Part shown: positions 57,110 through 64,000 of the stretch, piece after piece | Layout of the letters: every line of letters starts with the position of its first letter | Position numbering within the stretch: position 1 is the first letter of the stretch | DNA from: Papilionanthe hookeriana x Papilionanthe teres | Lineage: Eukaryota; Streptophyta; Magnoliopsida; Asparagales; Orchidaceae | Length of the DNA: 64,000 nucleotides | Direction of reading: 5' to 3' | Assembly: GCA_022702705.1 (NCBI GenBank) | Contig: CM040430.1 | Coordinates: 81,612,227 to 81,676,226, forward strand | The notes under the pieces: model-generated | Seen by the model: the letters and a program-made list of their open reading frames with translations, nothing else | Told to the model about the DNA's origin: nothing | The model's database searches: none | Position numbers and translations under genes: made by a program

Positions 57110-57200
57110 GAAAGAATTTAGATAAAGTAAAGTTTGGAAAAATTTGAACTAGCGCTGAACGATGCTGTTATCAGCGCCGGACTGCGCCGCTGTTCAAAAA
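57110..57200 (+). repeat. LTR-like GC cassette before the first env-position ORF of D
   Basis: TTTGAACTAGCGCTGAACGA, then CAGCGCCGGACTGCGCCG. It aligns over ~90 bases with 42520-42610 of D's own LTR (TTTGAACTAGCGCCGAACGG). Bases 57201-57477 after it are a gene-free leader. Confidence 0.85.
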
Positions 57201-57477
57201 ATAGTTTCTCGTCTTTAAATTTAAACTTTAGCGGTTCGAGGCGGTGATTCTTCCACTTAAACTCCCAAAAACTACCCCTATACATAAGAACTACCAAAGG
57301 AACGAAGAGGAAGATCCCAAATCTTGTCCAAATAGATTCCGACTCAATAGAAACTTCAAGATTTCTGGTTTTCAACCATAAAAAGTTCATCAGTTTCGAA
57401 GCACAATTTCTATTCAACAAAAGTATCTTGAAAATGAGGTTGATTAAGGAGTGAGGCTTTGTGAATAGAGGTACGAA

Positions 57478-58480
57478 TTCTCCTACCACTAGAATTGATG
57501 AAGTTATTATTCAGAGACGTTGGGCAGTGCTATGTTTCACTACTACCGCCGTAGTTGTCCCGGTTGTGAAAGTGTTTTAGGCAAATCTTCATGGAATCAA
57601 CCAAGGATCAGTCTATGTGCGAGGTAGGTTTGTCACATTTAATCCTGCAAAGATTAATGATTTATACATGATTGAGAATGTGTCAATCTGCCACTATTCA
57701 AATTTTGCTCCGACGAAGGACAACATGAATGATATATACAGATATTTGATGGATGAAAGTGTTGATTGGGAGATAAGAGATAGCAGGTATGTAGGTTTCT
57801 CGACCACACTGTTAAATCCTATGTCGAAACGCTTACATTATTTCATATGTGCAAAATTGCTCCCAACTATGAAAATCAGTAAAGTAACTAAGGAGTGCGC
57901 TATTCTGAACTACTGTATTCAAATGGGGATGCCTATTGATGTTGGTTTGATAATTGTTAAGTCTGTTTTGGGATTGATCGTTCATGTATTAAAGTATGGG
58001 CTTGGACATCCACCTTATTTCTCCTCCGTAGTCAATCACAAGTGCCATATGAGAATTCATAAAGATTACTTCTACCTTGGAAGCCTATAGATCCAGCTGA
58101 TGCATATAGTAACCAGGCAGTTGGTGATTGAATGACATGAGCATTATTGAAGATTAACCATCTCAGAGGTCAACACCAATTCCTCCTTACTTTCCTGAAA
58201 GTTAACAAATCATCTTGAAGAAAATTAAGAAATTGAAGAAGGAAGTACAACACCTGATGAATGTAATCAACAATCTATTTGACTTCTTTGATCATCTAGA
58301 TTGGAGAATGAAGGAGCAATTTAATCTTTCTGGGTAACTCGAAGGAAGTTTGACACAGTTGATAAAAAGGAAAGGGTAGATTGAAGAGGATTCTACTGGA
58401 GAATTCCCGTTTCATCGCCTATAGCCTGTTCCTCCATGCTCAATGAATTGGAGATTTAAGAGTTAATGATAGTTCTGAGG
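57478..58480 (+). pseudogene. First env-position ORF of element D
   Basis: Begins around PTTRIDEVIIQRRWAVL; the intact piece 57617-58090 contains VYVRGRFVTFNPAKINDLYM, STTLLNPMSKRLHYFICAKL and KVTKECAILNYCIQMGMPID, the putative plant transposon protein domain. The tail (58230-58480) has MNVINNLFDFFDHLDWRMKE, a predicted helix also found in C. Stops lie before ANLHGINQ (57580) and in the tail. The gene has the position of the Athila env-like ORF but no visible membrane segment or signal peptide. Function unknown. Confidence 0.8.
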
Positions 58481-58840
58481 AAGAATGAAAACTTGATTAT
58501 TGTATTTCTGTGTTTGTGTATTTGATTTATTTGCTTGGATGTTATATTTGAACTTGCTTTCTTATTTAGTTTTCAGCGTTATTGTGTTGTGGTTGTGAGC
58601 GATGCTGAATTTTAGAATTTTATGGCTTGACGATGTGTAGTGTTTAGTGTTATTTGTATGTGTTTGTAACTTGGATTTTATATATGAAAGTGATGTTTTG
58701 TGTTGTTTGTGTTTAGAAAAATCATTTACCATGGCTTTAAAATATTATTCAATGCTTAATTAGAATAATTAGACGTCGGAGCGGGCTTGAAAAGATCAAA
58801 ATTGCAAAAGAAAGTCGGAAGCCAAAAGACAGAGAGTTTA
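58481..58840 (+). other. Spacer between the two env-position ORFs of D
   Basis: AT- and TG-rich, no gene. Ends at the second cassette. Confidence 0.6.
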
Positions 58841-58900
58841 GCCATAAGAGCAAAAAAATGCGCTGAACAGCGCTATCGCTAGCTCTAGACAAGAAAAAAG
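58841..58900 (+). repeat. GC cassette before the second env-position ORF of D
   Basis: AATGCGCTGAACAGCGCTAT, then CGCTAGCTCTAGAC; AGCGCT/GCGCTGAAC words as in the D LTR cassette (42560, and the 3' LTR at 61865-61900). About 400 bases of leader follow before the ORF. Confidence 0.8.
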
Positions 58901-59268
58901 TCCTGAAACTCCAAACTTTCCCGATTTAACCCTGGGACTTGCTATTTTTACCCAAACCATCATCTTCTACCTCCAGCCAAGACCAATGTTCACACCTAGG
59001 GCTCATAGCATTTGGATTTGAAGCGATTTCGTGACCGAAAAAGTTTGGTTTTCATCTTCTCTTTGTAAGAGCTACACTTTAACCTAAATTTTCTCAATTT
59101 TAACCATGGAAATCTCCTACATTAGGAAGATTTGAAATTTTGAAGTTTTTAGAGAAATTTTGGAGATTTTTCATGGATTTTGAGTTCTTATCTTTTTTAA
59201 ATTTACCTTAGAGTCCATTACATTGTAATTTTCAAATTGATTTGGATAAATTTGATATTTTTAGACAA

Positions 59269-60356
59269 ATGGCTACAAGAATTTCAAAGGGAAGAGAAAA
59301 TTTGATTATGATGAAAGCAAATTTGTGAATTTCAAGGCTTATTCACGCTTTAGTACATTTCTTAGCAATAAGAAATGTATTCAAGAGAAAGCTTTCAAAA
59401 ATCCTGGAGGTATGCTTGAAGAACTTATTGCGAATCGTCAAAGGGAGATGTTATTTCACTGCTGAAGTAATGATGGGGATTGTTAGAGAGTTTTATGCAG
59501 ATTTATATTATTCTAAGAGTGAATACATACTGGTCAGAGGACAAATGGTTGAATTCACCCCTACTCGCATTAATTCATTTTATCAGTTAAGAGAACCCTT
59601 TTTATGTGAATACGAAAATTTTTCTGTAACAAATGAAGCATTAGATATGATTATGAACTTTTAACTGATGGAAAAGGGGAATGGAAGATTAAAAAGAAAC
59701 AAAAATTTAATATCCCCTTGTCTACTTTGAATCGTGTATCAAAAGCCTGACACTATTTCATTTCTACAAGACTTTTTCCTACCAACCATCACAGTGAGGT
59801 TACTGTAGATAGAGCTGTTCTGAATTACTGTATTCAGAACATGAAGAATATTAATATTGGGGCTATTATTCATAAGAGTATCTTGACAAGCTCAAAAGGA
59901 TAGACTTCAGGTGGACTAGGATACCCCAGCCTAATTCATGCTTTGTGTATTCAGGCAGGTGTAGCAATTGAAGATAATGATGAGGTAGTCCATCCCCTGA
60001 AGCCCATCACTAAAATAAATTTGAAAACCTATGAAGCCCGTGTAGGATGGAAGTGGAATAAGGAAGCTGATGAGCCTTTTTCTAGTCATGAGAGACCGTC
60101 TACATCTAGGGAGCCTACTCTGCATGATGTTATGGATCAGCTGGAAAGGTTGAACACCAGAGTAGAGGGACTAGAAGTAAGGAACAAGATAAATGATGAT
60201 TTTCAAGTGCGGTGGAGAGAATATGAGATAGCTTATCATGACACACAGATGAGATTTTTTAGGGGAGACACTAGTGTTGTATTTCTTACTTACCCTGAGT
60301 ATACTCCATACTAGCCTGAAGAACCTAATGATGGTGGAGCTCCTTAAAATGAAGAT
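59269..60356 (+). pseudogene. Second env-position ORF of element D
   Basis: Starts at ATG 59269 (MATRISKGRENL). The piece 59416-59664 has VREFYADLYYSKSEYILVRG and MVEFTPTRINSFYQL, the family core; after stops and frame changes the C-terminal part (59943-60314) has VHPLKPITKINLKTYEARVG, a helical stretch LHDVMDQLERLNTRVEGLEV and YEIAYHDTQMRFFRGD. It aligns with the ORFs of B and E and the second ORF of C, not with the first ORF of D. A coiled coil is likely at DQLERLNTRVEGLEVRN. Function unknown. Confidence 0.8.
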
Positions 60357-61659
60357 TAGTAGTTTTATAGTTTTATTTTCATTTTATTTGTGTTTTGTAT
60401 TTGTGACGTACCTGAGACTCTCTCTGATTAGTATTTGTGATGTAATGTGTATTTGGTTGTACTTGTAACAGACTTTATGTTGATTTGTGATGTATGTGAT
60501 GTGATAGTAGAGTTTGCTTGTGTTTGGTTTGTTAGTTTAATCTGTGATAGTAACAGTTGGATGTTAATATTGTGTGCAAAGCTTATGTTGTAAGTTTTTA
60601 AACTTCTTTCCTTACAAATTTCTAACCCATATTTGTGTATAGAAATGCTCTTAATTATTTCAGGCCTACTGTTATACTTTATGAAGAAAAACCTGCTTAA
60701 ACTTAAAGGCTTGAAAAGAACAAGATATTGAGGTATGAGTTATATGTTTATATCTTTTCTTTCTTCTCATGTTTATTATATTGATATTCAAAAATTTAAG
60801 TTTGGGGGAGGGAAAGAATTAACTATTAATTGTTCTCATTTAAAAGTATTTTCAAAATTATTAACATGATTTCCTGTAATAAAACTCAATTTCAGATAAC
60901 TGTATTTTGATTTTATTTAAGTATTTTGTAAAATTGAATGAAAGTATTTGGTAATGAAAAGTAATTTTGTAGGCTAAGATATTTGGTATAAGAGAATAGG
61001 ATTATAGTCAACTATTCAAAGTAAGAAAAACTGTATGTTTGGAGCATTAAGAATCTTAAACTTTATTTGATAAGAAATGATTGAGACTCTATGTTGAATC
61101 AATATTAAGCTAAAGAAATGCCTATAAGGTAAAGGATTGTGGTAAGTTTCACAATTAGGGTGAGAAGTGTGAAGTTCAAAATTATTAAAGGCTATCCATA
61201 TACAGTAATCCTCACTTGAAAGAAAAGAAAAAAGCAAAAGAAAGGAAAAGAAAAGAAAAGAAAGAAAAGTGAAAAGAAGCTTGAGGAGATTCCTAATTAA
61301 AAATTAGCTTCACTTGGACCTATCTAAAGGGAAAACTTAATTACTTTCCTGAACTTATATGTGTGGATTAGCATCTTTACTAGTAGTGTTCTCATAAACT
61401 TCTTTTCATGTAATCCTTTTAAGTGTCTTAATAGAATAATCTATAGTCATTTTAGAAATGAATAGAAGGCTAGAATTTTTAGACTTGATACTAGATAGTC
61501 TTATACCTACATAATTTGCTTGAATTATTCAAAGATCCTTTTGAAAATTTTACTTTTATACTTATCTAAATCAAAATTATGGTATTCTGGAAAGAAAATT
61601 CACTGCAGTGGATCATTATTTTATGTATTAACTAAAATTTCTTAAGGACAAGTAATGGT
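60357..61659 (+). other. 3' non-coding region of element D
   Basis: No gene. First polypurine-like tract AAGTTTGGGGGAG at 60798-60810; purine-only run (AAAGAAAAGAAAAG type) at 61220-61275; GGACAAGTAA just before the LTR, as in E. Confidence 0.75.
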
Positions 61660-61675
61660 TAAGTTTGGGGGATCT
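61660..61675 (+). other. Polypurine tract of element D
   Basis: TAAGTTTGGGGGATCT directly before TGATCCAC of the 3' LTR. Confidence 0.82.
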
Positions 61676-63302
61676 TGATCCACTAGAAATTTAATTGCTT
61701 TTTACTATTCATTTCATACCAGTTTTTGATGATATTGCACTTTAAAGAAATGTATTTTTCATGATTTCATGCAGGTCAATGATTTTAGGCCTTTGGAGTA
61801 AAAGTAAGCAAAAAGGAGAAAATTTAGATCAAAATGAGGCAAAAGTGCATTTTATTGAACTAGCGTCGAATGGTGTTGTCACCAGCGCCGAACAGCGCTA
61901 TTTTACAAAGAGTTGCGACAATTAGCATAATAATGCGCTGAACAGCGCCCTATCTTGCGCCGGACCACGCCCTATCCTGATTTCAAACTAAATTCAATGT
62001 ATTTGGCCGATTTTGGAGGGTTGCTTGAATAAAATCTTGGGAAATCAGTTATGGTTGAATTTAAACTACATTGGAGCCAAATTTAGAGGGGGGAGAGTTT
62101 AGAGTGTAGAGAGAGTTTAGAGAGAGTGTCTTTTCATTTTTTAGGAAATCTAGGTTTTGTGTGTTCTCTTCTAAGGAGTGTAGGAGATAAGGGAAAGTGA
62201 GAGATTTATTCTTTCTTACTTATCTAAAGAGAGAAATGTGTGTTGTTGTGAAGAAAGAAGAGGAGTCAAAGGAATTCCTTGAGATTTGCTTGGGGAAGAG
62301 TTTGAGATAAGTTGTCTTTTCTTTATTCTATTTTTATAACATTGTTTTTATATATAAAATCCATGTTTTGTCATCTTTTCCTAGTGAGTCTTGAGTAGAT
62401 TTCTTTGTTTTCCTCATTTTCATGTGATGTGTTGATGTTGTGATATGGAAATGATGTGTCGATTTATTATGGAGAATTTGTGATGACCTTTTCACTTCGA
62501 ACTTCATTTACTTTTTTATCTAGCCAATTAAATTGTTAAAACTTGTTGGGAAACATATTTTTCGAAAGGATTATGAGTTCCACAATAAAAGTGAAGATCA
62601 CATTCAATGTCCGTGAATGAGAGAAGTAGTTCATGGGGATTGAGTGCAAATAAATAAGGAAATATATTTTGACGGGTGAGAATTGGAGATTTTAGAGTGA
62701 CAGACTGAAATCCTCAATTTGGTCCTAATGTTTGGAAACTAAAGTGAGAGTTAGCCTTCAGGGGAACGGAAGTGGGAGCTCTGGAGTGAGAGCCAGTATT
62801 CTCCCAGCCTAACCACGGATTTTGGGACTAAACTTAGGATTAGGGAACATTCTTTATACGCTTGGAAAAGGGTAAAGAATAGGAATGCTCCTATTTGGCA
62901 CAATACATTTGCATCACTGATCTATGTCACAAGAATCATCATATTATAATTGGAGAGGAGGGAGACTCTTTCTTACAAATGAAACTTTGTTATAAATTTA
63001 GTCTTATGTTAGTTTAACTTGCTAGAAGTTTAGAATGTACTTTGGTAGAAATAGTAACTATAACTTTTGAATTAAAATTACTTGCAATTGTGTTGTGATT
63101 CAAGAGGTGATTTTTGTGCTACGCCATAAAATTTAAGCCTCTTTGTGGTATCGATATCCAGAACTCCACTAGAGCCCCGTATTACTTGAGCGATACATAT
63201 ACTTGCATTTAATTGTGTGACTCATTATAAAACTAAATTAATATATATATATATATATATATCTGAGTTCATAAATTTTGGCAAATTAAAAAAGTCGCAC
63301 CA
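61676..63302 (+). repeat. 3' LTR of element D
   Basis: TGATCCAC to GTCGCACCA, 1627 bp, partner of 42373-44009. The TA microsatellite (63238-63262) before its end is longer than in the 5' LTR. Confidence 0.93.
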
Positions 63303-63307
63303 TCTAG
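63303..63307. repeat. Target-site duplication of element D, right
   Basis: TCTAG, partner of TCTAA at 42368-42372. Confidence 0.75.
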
Positions 63308-64000
63308 CAATTTTAATATTTCTTTCTTACCCATTTCTTTCATTATCAGATTCAATCTCCTTTGACGATCAGCCTTAGGTTCATAATGTTCATCCAATAA
63401 AATTCTATGCATAAAGATTGGAGGACTGATTTCTTTGATATCAACTAATGTCCATCCAAAGGCTTTCTGGTATTTTCTCAAAGTTTCCAATAGCCTTTGC
63501 TCTTGTGATTCATTTAATTATGAGGATACCATAACAGATAATGTAGATAAGTCTCCTAAAAGGCCATATTTTAAATGCATTGGAAGTTTTTTTATTTCCA
63601 CTTCAGGTGGTTTATAATTGTTGGATCAAGCTTTATATTATTACTTTCTATAATATCCAATATTTCAAATCATTCCTGAACATAATCTAACCTTTCATTA
63701 CCCATTTCAATAGTCTTTTCTTATATTTCATCTTCATTTTCAGATTCAAGTTCTTCTTGATCTTGTTTCTTTTCAAAATTTTCCTTAAAATACTCATTAC
63801 TTAAATAATCACAATTTTACATTCTAAAGCATTCATCATCTTTTCCTTTTGCAAGATATTTCATATATTTTGATTCATTAAAAGTAACATTTTGATCATT
63901 GACTCTTATGGTTGATTCTCTTTTTTAGCATCTATCATAGATCTCCCAGCTTCAAGGAATGTTCTTCCAAGAATAATAGGAATTTACTTATCTTCTTCCA
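63303..64000 (-). pseudogene. Element C, protease end and RT start
   Basis: Minus strand. From 64000: protease C-terminus with IPIILGRTFLEAGRSMIDAK-like words (to about 63850), an acidic linker, then KYQKAFGWTLVDIKEISPPI, MHRILLDEHYEPKADRQRRL and KEMGKKEILKLLD (63310-63490), where D interrupts. The continuation is at 42372. Stops lie in the linker. The rest of C (gag, 5' LTR) is beyond the right edge. Confidence 0.85.

Larger units (their letters stand above)
42373..63302 (+). mobile_element. Element D: complete Athila-like Ty3 retrotransposon (decayed)
   Basis: 5' LTR, tRNA-Asp primer-binding site, gag, protease, RT, RNase H, integrase, post-pol motif, two cassette-plus-ORF modules, two polypurine tracts, 3' LTR. 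Without the 7.5-kb solo LTR it measures ~13.4 kb, the size of Athila elements. Inserted in the RT of element C. All ORFs carry stops and frameshifts. Confidence 0.92.

Noticed and set aside
57118..57489. Minus-strand frame of 123 codons before the first env-position ORF of D
   Set aside because: It runs antisense through the cassette and leader. No counterpart at the equivalent place in C and no known domain.
57478..60356. True viral envelope glycoprotein in the env position
   Set aside because: No signal peptide, transmembrane helix or cysteine pattern was seen. The domain belongs to the putative plant transposon protein family, so the name refers to position only.

Overview
The window is nuclear DNA of a flowering plant. 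It is built almost entirely from nested, decayed Ty3 (gypsy) LTR retrotransposons, and I find no intact host gene, rRNA, tRNA gene or CRISPR array. The evidence is two plant-specific lineages, Tat/Ogre-like and Athila-like, recognisable by pol domains, plant primer-binding sites, 5-base target duplications and large AT-rich LTRs. The species cannot be told from the sequence.

Layout. 1-25070 is an Ogre/Tat-type element on the + strand with very long LTRs (left 1234-6376, right 17560-25070). The bases before the left LTR (about 960-1233) repeat the end of its own internal region, so it is part of a tandem LTR-internal-LTR-internal array that runs off the left edge. Its internal part holds an ORF1-like region, gag, protease, reverse transcriptase, RNase H, a second (archaeal-type) RNase H and integrase. 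Between integrase and the 3' LTR lies an accessory reading frame of 482 codons. Its C-terminal half is an AlkB-type 2-oxoglutarate/Fe(II) dioxygenase domain of the plant ALKBH9/ALKBH10 (m6A RNA demethylase) type. All copies are broken by stops and frameshifts.

25071-28879 is the 3' end of an Athila-like element (E, + strand), into whose env-like ORF the Ogre array inserted. At 28880 it meets, after a 12-base primer-binding-site remnant, the 3' end of an inverted Athila-like element (B, - strand, 28892-33052) that has lost pol. B shares one LTR (33053-34900) with a second minus-strand Athila element (C, 34901-42372 and 63303-64000). C is split in its reverse transcriptase by a complete Athila-like element (D, + strand, 42373-63302, duplication TCTA[A/G]). 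D in turn is split in its reverse transcriptase by an inverted solo Ogre LTR (47323-54816) with a perfect CCTAT duplication. Insertion order is therefore C, then D, then the solo LTR.

Elements C and D each carry two consecutive copies of an env-position ORF (putative plant transposon protein family). Each copy is preceded by a GC-rich palindromic cassette resembling the one in that element's own LTR. The most notable observations are the AlkB-carrying Ogre element with an intron-like spacer in front of its accessory ORF, the duplicated cassette-plus-ORF layout of the Athila elements, and the shared-LTR arrangements.
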